From the NCBI RefSeq assembly GCF_022352215.1, contig NZ_JAKRWF010000001.1:186001-250000 (forward strand): DNA of 64,000 nucleotides, in the 5' to 3' direction. Origin of the DNA: Flavihumibacter cheonanensis. GTDB taxonomy: Bacteria; Bacteroidota; Bacteroidia; Chitinophagales; Chitinophagaceae. A model generated the notes under the pieces. The model was given only the letters and a program-made list of their open reading frames with translations. It did no database searches and was not told the DNA's origin. The position numbers were made by a program, and so were the translations under genes. Positions 1 through 8,370 of the stretch are shown here, piece by piece (position 1 is the first letter of the stretch; the number at the start of each line of letters is the position of its first letter).

Positions 1-2096
1 GTGGTTCCAAGCAGCAGGTTAAGCAGCTGGCAGGTATCAGGGGTCTGATGGCCAAGCCGCGTAAGAGTGGATCTACAGGTTCAGAGATCATCGAAAACCC
101 GATTCTCTCCAACTTTAAAGGAGGATTGAACGTATTGGATTACTTCATATCTACCCACGGTGCGCGTAAAGGTCTGGCGGATACGGCTCTTAAAACAGCG
201 GATGCCGGTTACCTCACCCGTCGTCTGGTGGATGTTGCCCAGGATGTGGTGATCACTGAAGAAGATTGTGGTACCCTGCGTGGTATTGCAACAACTGCGT
301 TGAAAGATAATGAAGACATTATCGAACCACTGAAAGACAGAATTGAAGGACGTTACAGTCTGCATGATATTTTCGATCCGATCTCTGAAGAACTGCTGGT
401 ATCTGCAGGTGAAGAGATCTCTGCCTTCACTGCCCAGCGCATTGATGATTCAGGAATCGAAACAGTTGAAATCCGCTCCGTACTCACTTGTGAAAGCAAG
501 CGTGGTGTGTGTGTGAAATGTTATGGTAAGAACCTGGCAACCGGTTACACGGCGCAGAAAGGTGATGCAGTAGGTATCATCGCTGCCCAGTCTATCGGTG
601 AACCTGGTACACAGCTTACCCTGCGTACCTTCCACGTGGGTGGTGTTGCAGGATCTGCTTCTGTTGAATCCAGCCTGCTTGCCAAATTTGATGGCACCAT
701 GCTGTTCGACGGTCTGCGTACTGTAACAACAGAGAACCAGGAAGGAGAGAAGGTAGAGATCGTAATAGGTCGTACCGGTGAAATCCGTAACATGGATGTG
801 GAGAATGATCGCCTGCTGAATGTGGTGAACATTCCTTATGGTGCAACGCTCCAGGTGAAGAATGGTCAGAAAGTGAAGAAAGGAGATGTGATCTGCACCT
901 GGGACCCCTATAACAACGTTGTGATTGCGGAAATTCCTGGTGTTGTGAAATTCGAGCACGTAATTGAAGGTATCACCTATCGCGAAGAGTCGGATGAACA
1001 AACCGGTCACCGTGAGAAAGTGGTAATCGAAACCAAGGATAAAACCAAGATTCCTTCTATCCTCCTCGAAGGAAAAGAAATCAAATCTTATAACCTCCCG
1101 GTTGGTTCTCATATCATCATGGATGAAGGCGATGAAGTGAAAGCCGGACAGGTATTGGTGAAGATCCCGCGTGTTCTTGGAAAACTGCGCGATATCACAG
1201 GTGGTCTGCCACGTGTAACAGAATTGTTTGAAGCACGTAACCCGGGTAACCCTGCGATCGTTTCTGAAATCGACGGTGTTGTAGCATTTGGTGCTATCAA
1301 GCGTGGTAACCGTGAGATCATTGTAGAAGCCAGAGATGGTGTAACCAAGAAGTACCTGGTACCGCTGACTCGCCAGATCCTGGCTCAGGATGGCGACTTC
1401 GTAAAAGCGGGTGTGGCACTGTCTGATGGTCAGATCGCTCCAAGTGATATCCTCTCCATTAAAGGACCATTTGCAGTACAGGAGTACGTAGTGAATGAGA
1501 TCCAGGAAGTATATCGCTTACAGGGTGTGCGTATCAATGATAAACACATTGAAGTGATCGTTCGCCAGATGATGAAGAAAGTATCCATTGTTGATCCGGG
1601 AGATACCAAGTTCCTGGAAGACGATACAGTTGATAAGTTCGACTTCATCGAGGAGAATGACTGGATCTATGATAAAAAGGTAGTAACTGATCCGGGAGAA
1701 AGCAGCAGAATGCGTGCCGGACAGATTGTGAACCTGCGTGAGCTGCGTGAAGAGAATTCCATCCTGCGTCGTTCTGACAAGAAGCTGGTGGAATATCGCG
1801 ATGCACAATCTGCAACATCTCATCCGTTGTTACTGGGTATTACCAAAGCGTCTCTGGGTGTACAAAGCTGGATTTCTGCAGCTTCCTTCCAGGAAACTAC
1901 AAAAGTGCTGAGTACTGCAGCGATAAATGGTAAAACTGATGACATGATGGGATTGAAGGAAAATGTGATCACTGGTCACCAGATTCCTGCCGGTACCGGA
2001 TTGCGTGATTTTGAAAACATGATCGTAGGAAGCAAGGAGGAATATGAATTGCTCCAGACTACCCGCGAAGCCATGAATTTCGACGACGAAGAATAA
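1..2096 (+). CDS. rpoC: DNA-directed RNA polymerase subunit beta', C-terminal part (5' truncated)
   Basis: This is the largest catalytic subunit of RNA polymerase. The reading frame is already open at base 3 and runs 697 codons to TAA, so the N-terminal half lies before the window. The visible part starts at the conserved [16 protein letters not shown] segment. It carries the bridge-helix/trigger-loop region ([19 protein letters not shown]) and the second zinc site: one Cys in EEDCGT, then three in [11 protein letters not shown]. The late [13 protein letters not shown] and [11 protein letters not shown] blocks are typical of the C-terminus. rpoB is expected just upstream. A strong hairpin terminator follows the stop. 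Certain family; only the gene start is missing. Confidence 0.98.
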   Translation, partial: GSKQQVKQLAGIRGLMAKPRKSGSTGSEIIENPILSNFKGGLNVLDYFISTHGARKGLADTALKTADAGYLTRRLVDVAQDVVITEEDCGTLRGIATTALKDNEDIIEPLKDRIEGRYSLHDIFDPISEELLVSAGEEISAFTAQRIDDSGIETVEIRSVLTCESKRGVCVKCYGKNLATGYTAQKGDAVGIIAAQSIGEPGTQLTLRTFHVGGVAGSASVESSLLAKFDGTMLFDGLRTVTTENQEGEKVEIVIGRTGEIRNMDVENDRLLNVVNIPYGATLQVKNGQKVKKGDVICTWDPYNNVVIAEIPGVVKFEHVIEGITYREESDEQTGHREKVVIETKDKTKIPSILLEGKEIKSYNLPVGSHIIMDEGDEVKAGQVLVKIPRVLGKLRDITGGLPRVTELFEARNPGNPAIVSEIDGVVAFGAIKRGNREIIVEARDGVTKKYLVPLTRQILAQDGDFVKAGVALSDGQIAPSDILSIKGPFAVQEYVVNEIQEVYRLQGVRINDKHIEVIVRQMMKKVSIVDPGDTKFLEDDTVDKFDFIEENDWIYDKKVVTDPGESSRMRAGQIVNLRELREENSILRRSDKKLVEYRDAQSATSHPLLLGITKASLGVQSWISAASFQETTKVLSTAAINGKTDDMMGLKENVITGHQIPAGTGLRDFENMIVGSKEEYELLQTTREAMNFDDEE

Positions 2097-2112
2097 TCCT
2101 CATACTAATTTT

Positions 2113-2150
2113 AAGTGCCTGATACAGCCTTGTATCAGGCACTTTTTCTT
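2113..2150 (+). terminator. Rho-independent terminator after rpoC
   Basis: A perfect 13-bp stem (arms 2113-2125 and 2132-2144, AAGTGCCTGATAC and its complement) has a 6-base loop and is followed by TTTCTT. It sits 17 bases after the rpoC stop and should end the rpoBC transcript. Confidence 0.9.
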
Positions 2151-2268
2151 TTACAGACAGAAGATTTTTTTGTGATGTTCACACAAAGCGTTAAAATTAG
2201 GCTGAAATTAAAAGGTCAGTAAAAGGTTCTGCCAAATCCCTTAATTTGCCGTTATCAAATACTATTTC

Positions 2269-2871
2269 ATGAAGTATCTTTCTCTGGTTTTAAGTGCTGT
2301 TGCTACCCTGATTAGTGGTTATTTATTGGTTCAGCATACAAGTAAAAAATCCGGTACCAGTAATTCTGGCACAAGTACGGAGGCCGCTGCCGGAGCTGCT
2401 GCTGAATTTAAAATCGCTTACTTCGATATCGATTCCTTACAGAACAAATACGAGTATTTTAAAGATGCCCTGGCCCAGTTAAAAGCCAAGGAAGAAAATA
2501 TGAATAAAGAGCTTTCCGGTCTGGAGCGTTCTTATCAGAAAAAGATCAATGAATGGCAGCAACAAGGTGCCAGCATGAGCCAGTCGCAGGCAGAAGCAGT
2601 GCAGCGTGAATATGGCCAGATGCAACAGAATTACCAGCAACGTCGCCTTACCCTGGAGCAGCAGTTAGAGAACCTGAAAATGGATTACAAGAAAAACATT
2701 AAGACTAAAATTGAAGATTACCTGCGTGAGTTCAATAAGGATAAAGGATATGCTTATATCATTTCTTACGAGCCTGAATTGATGTTCTACCGTGATACCG
2801 TTTACAACATAACCGAGCAGATCATCCAGGGGTTGAATGCAGAGTATAAGAAGACGGAGGAGAAGAAGTGA
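2269..2871 (+). CDS. OmpH/Skp family outer-membrane protein chaperone
   Basis: A 200-residue protein of the OmpH/Skp family, periplasmic holdases that carry unfolded outer-membrane proteins. A hydrophobic N-terminal segment (residues 1-22) is a signal or anchor. A Ser/Thr/Ala-rich linker (about 25-45) follows, then the family opening motif KIAYFDIDSL, a long charged coiled coil (about 65-155) that would form the tentacles, and a C-terminal strand segment ending EYKKTEEKK. Length fits the family. It has its own short leader after the rpoC terminator. The stop codon is formed by the first bases of a GTGAGAC-type repeat, so the Lys/Glu tail may be repeat-derived. Confidence 0.85.
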   Translation: MKYLSLVLSAVATLISGYLLVQHTSKKSGTSNSGTSTEAAAGAAAEFKIAYFDIDSLQNKYEYFKDALAQLKAKEENMNKELSGLERSYQKKINEWQQQGASMSQSQAEAVQREYGQMQQNYQQRRLTLEQQLENLKMDYKKNIKTKIEDYLREFNKDKGYAYIISYEPELMFYRDTVYNITEQIIQGLNAEYKKTEEKK

Positions 2872-2925
2872 GACGTGAGACGTGAGAAGTGAAAAAGGTG
2901 AAAGGTGAAAGGTGAAAAGTGAAAA
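2868..2925 (+). repeat. G/A-rich degenerate tandem repeat (GTGAGAC / GTGAAAG units)
   Basis: The stretch consists of imperfect 6-7-base units: GTGAGAC twice, GTGAGAA, then GTGAAAAAG and GTGAAAG forms. It begins inside the stop codon of the OmpH-like gene. The same unit family occurs at 4520-4556 and, inverted, at 51231-51284. The units are too degenerate and too closely spaced for a CRISPR. Confidence 0.8.
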
Positions 2926-2933
2926 AATACTGG

Positions 2934-2960
2934 ACCCGCGGATTCGTCTGCGGGTTTTTT
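2934..2960 (+). terminator. Terminator with UUCG tetraloop after the OmpH-like gene
   Basis: The nine-pair stem (2934-2942 with 2947-2955, one G-T pair) closes a TTCG tetraloop and runs into TTTTT. It lies 62 bases past the OmpH-like stop, immediately after the repeat block. Confidence 0.85.
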
Positions 2961-3061
2961 GTTCCCGGCCTCACTGGTCTCCCGTCTTCCTTGTCTCCTT
3001 TGTTTCCTCTTCCTTTCCTCCATCTTCCATTCTTCCATTCCACCTTTATTCCTATCTTCCA
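2961..3061 (-). repeat. Polypyrimidine low-complexity tract
   Basis: About 100 bases are almost only C and T on the + strand, built of CTTCCATT-, CTTCCTTT- and TCTCCTTTG-like units. Read on the other strand it is a purine-rich relative of the neighbouring GTGAGAC block in opposite orientation. It ends 17 bases before the permease start codon. I see no gene or clear promoter in it; frames crossing it are low-complexity artefacts. Confidence 0.6.
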
Positions 3062-3078
3062 TGCTTAACTAACTGCTT

Positions 3079-4530
3079 ATGGCCCAGGAAGGCGCTTCGT
3101 TTAAACCCACACTCGGATTATTGGATGCCACGATGATTGTAGCAGGATCCATGATCGGCTCAGGCATCTTTATTGTTTCATCAGATATTGCACGCAATGT
3201 TGGCAGTGCCGGCTGGTTGATTTTTGTCTGGTTACTGACCGGCTTTATGACATTAACCGCTGCCCTGAGTTATGGCGAATTAAGTGCTATGTATCCCAAA
3301 GCAGGCGGACAATATGTTTACCTCAAAGAGGCCTATAACCCGCTTATTGGGTTCCTATATGGCTGGAGTTTTTTTGCGGTTATTCAAACCGGTACCATTG
3401 CTGCAGTAGGGGTAGCATTTTCCAAATTTGCAGCCTATATCTTTCCCTCGCTCAGCGAAAAAAATATCCTGATTGATGCAGGTTATATTCAAATATCCTC
3501 TGCACAACTGGTAGCTATCCTGGTAGTGGTAATTCTCTCTTTCATAAATACAAGGGGTGTCAAGGAAGGCAAACTGATCCAGACCACCTTTACGCTGGCC
3601 AAACTGCTGGCTTTATTCGGATTGATCGTATTTGGTTTCCTGATCGGTGCAAAAGCCGGTATCTGGGATGCCAACTGGGCTGATGCCTGGAGTTTTGGCA
3701 AGCTGGCTAAAACGGAAGCCGGTGATGAAGTTGTGTATGTAGGAGAAACAGTCAAAAAAACTTTTTATGAAAACTGGCCTGCAATTATTGGGGCCTTATC
3801 CGCCGCGATGGTAGGTTCAGTGTTCAGCAGTGATGCCTGGAATAATGTAACTTTTATTGCAGGAGAGATTAAGCGGCCGGAGAAAAATATCGGTCTTAGT
3901 TTATTTCTGGGAACCTTGATTGTGACCATCATTTATGTTTCTGCCAATCTGATGTACACAGCAGTGCTGCCCCTCAATGAAATTGCGTTTGCACAGGATG
4001 ATCGTGTGGCAGTTGCAGCATCGCAGAATATATTTGGAAGTGTTGGTACAATTGTTATCGCACTTATGATCATGGTTTCAACTTTTGGTTGCAATAACGG
4101 CCTGATCTTATCAGGTGCCAGGGTATATTACACAATGGCAAAAGATGGTTTGTTCTTTTCCTCTGTTGGTCGCCTGAATAAAAATGGAGTGCCTGCCAAA
4201 GCCCTCTGGATCCAATGTGCCTGGGCCAGCCTGCTTTGCCTTAGTGGAAAGTATGGGGATCTGCTCGACTATGTAGTATTTGTGGTGCTGATCTTTTATG
4301 TTCTGACCATCCTCGGCATCTTTAAACTGCGCCGCAGTAATCCGGATGCACCAAGACCTTACAAAGCGTTCGGTTATCCCATCCTTCCAGCTTTGTATAT
4401 CCTGCTGGCAACTGCCATGTGTTTTGCCCTCTTGTACACAAAACCTAAATTTGCATCCTTCGGATTACTGATTGTACTGGTTGGTATTCCGATTTATTAC
4501 CTGGCGGTGGCTAGGAAAAGTGAGACGTGA
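3079..4530 (+). CDS. APC family amino acid permease
   Basis: A 483-residue inner-membrane transporter of the amino acid-polyamine-organocation superfamily, probably moving an amino acid with protons or by exchange. About 12 hydrophobic helices are visible. Helix 1 carries the hallmark glycine motif MIGSGIF, and a YPKAGGQYVYL block follows helix 2. Central loops hold GEIKRPEKNIG, a signature of LAT/APC members. The substrate cannot be told. The last residues (SET) and the TGA stop lie inside a GTGAGAC repeat block, so the native C-terminus may have been altered by the repeat. It stands alone between repeat blocks. Confidence 0.9.
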   Translation: MAQEGASFKPTLGLLDATMIVAGSMIGSGIFIVSSDIARNVGSAGWLIFVWLLTGFMTLTAALSYGELSAMYPKAGGQYVYLKEAYNPLIGFLYGWSFFAVIQTGTIAAVGVAFSKFAAYIFPSLSEKNILIDAGYIQISSAQLVAILVVVILSFINTRGVKEGKLIQTTFTLAKLLALFGLIVFGFLIGAKAGIWDANWADAWSFGKLAKTEAGDEVVYVGETVKKTFYENWPAIIGALSAAMVGSVFSSDAWNNVTFIAGEIKRPEKNIGLSLFLGTLIVTIIYVSANLMYTAVLPLNEIAFAQDDRVAVAASQNIFGSVGTIVIALMIMVSTFGCNNGLILSGARVYYTMAKDGLFFSSVGRLNKNGVPAKALWIQCAWASLLCLSGKYGDLLDYVVFVVLIFYVLTILGIFKLRRSNPDAPRPYKAFGYPILPALYILLATAMCFALLYTKPKFASFGLLIVLVGIPIYYLAVARKSET

Positions 4531-4556
4531 GATGTGAGACGTGAGAAGTGAGACGC
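4520..4556 (+). repeat. GTGAGAC tandem repeat overlapping the permease stop codon
   Basis: Five near-identical units (GTGAGAC, GTGAGAT, GTGAGAC, GTGAGAA, GTGAGAC) run without gaps. The second unit provides the TGA stop of the permease, and the first encodes its last two complete codons. Confidence 0.85.
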
Positions 4557-4570
4557 AAAAAAACTAATCC

Positions 4571-5557
4571 ATGAATTTTGATCAGCTGTTTGATGACTTT
4601 AGCAAGGTGAAAGTTGCGGTGGTGGGAGATGTTATGCTGGACACTTATTGGTGGGGCCATGTGGATCGCATTTCTCCGGAAGCACCAGTTCCTGTAGTGG
4701 CTTTGGATAGCAGTGAATTAAGAATCGGTGGTGCCGGTAACGTAGCACTCAACCTGGTAGCCCTCGGAGCACAGGTGCATATTTTCTCCGTGATGGGAGA
4801 GGACCAGGACGGTAAACAACTGGATCAATTACTGACCGACAGCAATATTGATACTTCTTATATTCTTTTCAGTCACGAAAGAAAAACAACCAACAAAATC
4901 CGCGTGATTAGCCGAAACCAGCAAATGATGCGACTGGATTCGGAAACCATAAAAGACCTGAGTGCTACAGAAGAGGAAGCAATTTTCGACAGGATTTCAG
5001 AATATATTCAGAAGGAACAACCCCAGGTGCTGATTTTTGAAGACTATAACAAAGGGGTACTCACAGAATCCCTGATAACAAAGATTATATCCCTTTGCAA
5101 ACAGCAAGGAGTGCTCACTACCGTAGATCCGAAAAAGAAAAACTTCTTCGCCTATAAAGGTGTGGATATATTCAAACCGAATCTGAAAGAAGTAAGAGAA
5201 GGATTGAATCTCTCCCTGGAAAAAGTGGATCAGGCTTCCCTTTGTGAAGTACACAGCAGATTATCGCAGGAACTCGGTCACGCTGTTTCTTTTATCACCC
5301 TTTCAGAGAAAGGCGTTTTTGTCCAACAGGAAGAAAAAGCTTTTCAGCTACCTTCCCATATGCGCAACATTGCAGATGTCTCCGGCGCTGGCGATACGGT
5401 TATTGCGGTTGCATCAATTGTTTATGCAGTGACCAAAGATATTCGCCTCTTTGCAGCAATGGCCAATATTGCGGGTGGATTGGTTTGCGAGGAAGTGGGT
5501 ACTGCAGCGATTGATAAAAAACGTTTTCTTCAGGAATGCAAGCAGTTACTTAGTTAG
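4571..5557 (+). CDS. D-glycero-beta-D-manno-heptose-7-phosphate kinase (HldE kinase domain type, PfkB/ribokinase family)
   Basis: A 328-residue sugar kinase that should phosphorylate heptose 7-phosphate at C1 in ADP-heptose synthesis for lipopolysaccharide core. It matches the kinase half of HldE/RfaE: VGDVMLDTYWWGHVDRISPE near the start, GGAGNVALNL around residue 56, and the PfkB catalytic site SGAGDTVIAV near residue 273 with Asp as the base. The adenylyltransferase half of the E. coli fusion is absent, as in species with split enzymes, and its partner is not in this window. The 3' end overlaps by eight bases the convergent DUF4230 gene. Confidence 0.88.
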   Translation: MNFDQLFDDFSKVKVAVVGDVMLDTYWWGHVDRISPEAPVPVVALDSSELRIGGAGNVALNLVALGAQVHIFSVMGEDQDGKQLDQLLTDSNIDTSYILFSHERKTTNKIRVISRNQQMMRLDSETIKDLSATEEEAIFDRISEYIQKEQPQVLIFEDYNKGVLTESLITKIISLCKQQGVLTTVDPKKKNFFAYKGVDIFKPNLKEVREGLNLSLEKVDQASLCEVHSRLSQELGHAVSFITLSEKGVFVQQEEKAFQLPSHMRNIADVSGAGDTVIAVASIVYAVTKDIRLFAAMANIAGGLVCEEVGTAAIDKKRFLQECKQLLS

Positions 5558-6176
5558 TAGCTACCCGTATTTTTTGAAATCCCTGCAGTTCCAGGAAATT
5601 CCGCAGTACTTTTAATGCCTGTTCATCCGCTTTCTCGAGTATACCTTTTTCGGTTGCCCGTTGTCGTAACTTTTCACTGGCCTGTGATACCAGTTTATTG
5701 GTTTCGGCCTGCGACCAATTCCCATCTTCAATAAAAATATCCGTGCCGGAAGGATTCACAATGATATCCTGAATGCGGGCAGCAGGGATCGTTACCGATA
5801 CTGAATCATCACTGATAAAAACTGCATTCGATTCCAGCCTGCTCAAATCTGTACCGGCTATCACTTTCCCTTTCACTACCAATACCAGTCGCTCTGCCTG
5901 TACCAGGGGAACCGGACTTATATAATCCAGTATTTTTTTCGGAGAGCCTGAAGGAACCGGACGAACCTGGCTCACTACTACTTCATCGGATGATTCAATA
6001 GTAAGAAGAGTCGCGATTTGTTTGATTTCCGTGATGAGCAGGGGTGTTTCTTCAATCAGAACAGTACTCGCCTTAAACCAGCTGCTGACAGATGGTAGCC
6101 AGTTTAATTTCACCAACAAGCTGTACAGCAGTACAACAATTACTAAAGCTGCCACTATTTTCACTATTCCTCTCAT
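5550..6176 (-). CDS. DUF4230 domain protein (membrane-anchored)
   Basis: A 208-residue protein with one N-terminal membrane helix (IVKIVAALVIVVLLYSLLV) and a soluble DUF4230 region: KGKVIAGTDLSRL, then VSVTIPAARIQDIIVNPSGT, and a helical C-terminus (ASEKLRQRATEKGILEKADEQ). The family has no known activity; members are thought to face the periplasm. It overlaps the end of the next DUF4230 gene by four bases (ATGA), so the two are translationally coupled. No catalytic residues can be named. Confidence 0.8.
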   Translation of the reverse strand: MRGIVKIVAALVIVVLLYSLLVKLNWLPSVSSWFKASTVLIEETPLLITEIKQIATLLTIESSDEVVVSQVRPVPSGSPKKILDYISPVPLVQAERLVLVVKGKVIAGTDLSRLESNAVFISDDSVSVTIPAARIQDIIVNPSGTDIFIEDGNWSQAETNKLVSQASEKLRQRATEKGILEKADEQALKVLRNFLELQGFQKIRVATN

Positions 6177-6742
6177 CGTAGTATGCTGGTGGGTTGATCC
6201 GTAAATTCAATATTGATTTCTTCATATCCCAGTTGCTGGCAAAACCGTGTGATCCAGTCACGGGTATGGGTACGCGCTGTTTCAAGTATGCCGGTTTCGG
6301 GTATAGCAGCTTCAATCTGCTTCTCCGCCTGTGCTAATAAGGCTGTTTTTTCCTCCTGGCTGAATTCAGAACGAAGCAGCCCCACTTCTTCATATTCCAG
6401 TCGTATTTTTTCCGGAGGTAGTTGAACAGATAGTAGCTTGGGAGGTGGCAATTTAATCCGGATGGATTTTCCAGTACTTGTTATATCATCCTTACTTAAC
6501 TGGGTCAGATCTATTCCTGCTTTGAGACTGGCTTCCACACTTAGCAGAATTTTCCGATCCCCGATTTTATACCAGGTCTGGTTATCGCTGGCCTTTACAA
6601 TTTTGGTAACCGTATATTCAGTGGTAGCCAAAGCCCCCATTTCTTTTATCGCCAATACCTTATCCTCCTTTGGGATGGATGAGCTGCAGCCTGCCAGCAG
6701 GAGAAGTAAAAGTCCGTTCAGATACTGCACAAATTTGCTCAT
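6173..6742 (-). CDS. DUF4230 domain lipoprotein
   Basis: A 189-residue lipoprotein: the signal sequence ends in the lipobox LLAGC near residue 19. The remainder parallels its downstream neighbour: DRKILLSVEASLKAGIDLTQL matches its KGKVIAGTDLSRL, and SIRIKLPPPKLLSVQL corresponds to VSVTIPAARIQDIIV. The C-terminal helix (LLAQAEKQIEAAIPETGILE) is shared too, so the pair arose by duplication, one copy lipidated and one with a membrane anchor. It is the first gene of the two-gene operon, divergent from ispD with only 33 bases between starts. Confidence 0.8.
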   Translation of the reverse strand: MSKFVQYLNGLLLLLLAGCSSSIPKEDKVLAIKEMGALATTEYTVTKIVKASDNQTWYKIGDRKILLSVEASLKAGIDLTQLSKDDITSTGKSIRIKLPPPKLLSVQLPPEKIRLEYEEVGLLRSEFSQEEKTALLAQAEKQIEAAIPETGILETARTHTRDWITRFCQQLGYEEINIEFTDQPTSILR

Positions 6743-6775
6743 ATTTGCAAATTACGTCTTTCGTAATTTGATCAT

Positions 6776-7456
6776 ATGGAAAAATATGCAGTGGTTGTTG
6801 CGGGCGGGTCCGGACTTCGGATGGGAACAGCAGTTCCTAAGCAATTTTTGATGCTGCGGTATCAACCAGTACTCTGGTATACACTTACGGCTTTCCTGGA
6901 TTCTTTTCCAGATATGCAGATCATACTCGTATTGCCGGAACACCATATGGAAACAGGTAAAACTATTTTGCGCTCGACTTATGACCCCGATAGAATCTGG
7001 ATGACAACCGGTGGCGAAACCAGATTCCATTCTGTAAGAAATGGGCTGCAGCATATTCAGCGACATTCCATTGTTTTTGTGCATGATGGTGTGCGTTGTC
7101 TGCTGACCCCTGATCTGATCCGTCGTTGTTATAGTGGTGCAGTGGATAAGGGTAACGCAATTCCAGCAACCACAGCAGTTGATTCCATCCGGATGGAAAC
7201 AGTTAATGGTGCGGTTTCCATTGATCGGGATAGAATCCGTCTGATACAAACTCCCCAGACATTTTATTCAGACATTATTAAATCTGCTTTTGAACAGGAT
7301 TTTCATGAGTCCTTTACAGATGAAGCCAGTGTAGTAGAAAAACTGGGTGTTAAAATCAACCTGATCGAAGGTGAGATAACCAATATCAAAATTACCCGGC
7401 CGCTGGACCTGTTAATAGCTGAAAAAGTATTGGAAGAAAGAGAGATGGGCCTTTAA
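6776..7456 (+). CDS. ispD: 2-C-methyl-D-erythritol 4-phosphate cytidylyltransferase
   Basis: This enzyme transfers CMP from CTP to MEP in the non-mevalonate isoprenoid pathway. The 226-residue protein has the nucleotide-binding signature VVAGGSGLRMGTAVPKQF at its start and VHDGVRC near residue 101, followed by AVDSIR and the LIQTPQTF segment. The C-terminal EGEITNIKITRPLDL block is typical for IspD. Length is normal. Its last four bases overlap the stop of the convergent acyltransferase-like gene. No other MEP-pathway genes are in the window. Confidence 0.94.
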   Translation: MEKYAVVVAGGSGLRMGTAVPKQFLMLRYQPVLWYTLTAFLDSFPDMQIILVLPEHHMETGKTILRSTYDPDRIWMTTGGETRFHSVRNGLQHIQRHSIVFVHDGVRCLLTPDLIRRCYSGAVDKGNAIPATTAVDSIRMETVNGAVSIDRDRIRLIQTPQTFYSDIIKSAFEQDFHESFTDEASVVEKLGVKINLIEGEITNIKITRPLDLLIAEKVLEEREMGL

Positions 7457-8370
7457 TAACGGGGCTTAAGCCATCGCAATGGAAATGGCAAATCATTCCA
7501 GGCAATAAAATAATAGGGCTCATTGACTGCTCCAAAGTTTTGATAAAAGTGTGCAATACCAGGGAGATCGGATCCTTCCATATCCAGCCAACTCAGCTGC
7601 CCTGCAAATTCCCGGATTAACTGATCCAGTAAATAATGATTGGCTGCTTTTTTTCGGGCATGGGGTACCGTTATATTGGCGAGTAAATAAAGCCGCTCAC
7701 TGTCTTTCAAACAAAGACAGGCTGCCTGAACTTCATTCGCTAACCGCACTTCCCGTATCACCAGTTGCCGTTGTCCTATTTCTGAAGTACAATATTGTAA
7801 GAGACGACGGTAATCCTGGTTGGAATAGCTCAACGATTTTCCATAAGTCTGTTGATACAAGGAAAGCACACTATTCGGATGATCAGCAGGCCGGTATTCA
7901 AATGCATACTGCGATGCAATTCTCCTGTTTTTCTGAAGATCGGTTTTGTACTGCGATTCGATACCCGCATAAGCCGGTTGCAGGTTCACCAGGTAATTAT
8001 TTCTTTCTTTCGTGTAGTAATTGTTGTCAGCTGGATTGTTGGCAAGATTAAACTCCGCAAACCGGAATCGCTGCCTGCAGGCAGAAAGGAAAAGATGGAT
8101 GAGGGTGCTGTCAACTGGCGCCAACGAATGGATTGCTGTTTTTTGAATAAATGCTGGTTGATACAGATATGCTATTCCCCATTTGGTACGCGGAAAAACT
8201 GGCAATACCGCTTCGTAAGCTTTATAAATAAAGGCACCCCAGTTGTCTGCCATGGCACTAAGAAAGGCAGGATCCGCATAGAGGCTGGTTGTCCCGGTTA
8301 AACGCTGCCATTTTTCATAAGAAAATTCAGCAGCATCAACGTATTGTATGGTTATTGTGTCATCAGCCAT
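7453..8370 (-). CDS. FemAB/GNAT-like acyltransferase-fold protein
   Basis: A 305-residue cytosolic protein that looks like the acyl-CoA N-acyltransferase fold in FemAB-type arrangement: an N-terminal ADPAFLSAM/WGAFIYKAYE region, then a second half with YKTDLQKNRRIA, a central LYQQTYGKSL helix, and the C-terminal ANHYLLDQLIREF and LDMEGSDLPGIAHFYQNFGA block. The last segment resembles proteins annotated as GNAT family in Bacteroidota. Substrate is unknown. Its start overlaps the M1 peptidase stop by 19 bases, so it is the last gene of a minus-strand operon. Confidence 0.6.
   Translation of the reverse strand: MADDTITIQYVDAAEFSYEKWQRLTGTTSLYADPAFLSAMADNWGAFIYKAYEAVLPVFPRTKWGIAYLYQPAFIQKTAIHSLAPVDSTLIHLFLSACRQRFRFAEFNLANNPADNNYYTKERNNYLVNLQPAYAGIESQYKTDLQKNRRIASQYAFEYRPADHPNSVLSLYQQTYGKSLSYSNQDYRRLLQYCTSEIGQRQLVIREVRLANEVQAACLCLKDSERLYLLANITVPHARKKAANHYLLDQLIREFAGQLSWLDMEGSDLPGIAHFYQNFGAVNEPYYFIAWNDLPFPLRWLKPRY

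Noticed and set aside
450-1112. Long minus-strand frame inside rpoC
   Set aside because: It lies wholly inside the certain rpoC gene; its residues show no domain and it is a shadow of conserved coding sequence.
2868-2925. CRISPR-like array
   Set aside because: Units are 6-7 bases with no spacers; true CRISPR repeats are 23-47 bases with unique spacers of similar length, and no cas gene is near.
2802-3062. Minus-strand frame across the repeat and polypyrimidine tract
   Set aside because: Composition is low-complexity Arg/Lys/Glu/Phe repeats produced by the simple-sequence tracts.
7551-8051. 166-codon + strand frame opposite the acyltransferase-like gene
   Set aside because: Antisense to a real gene with overlapping neighbours on both sides; no domain seen.
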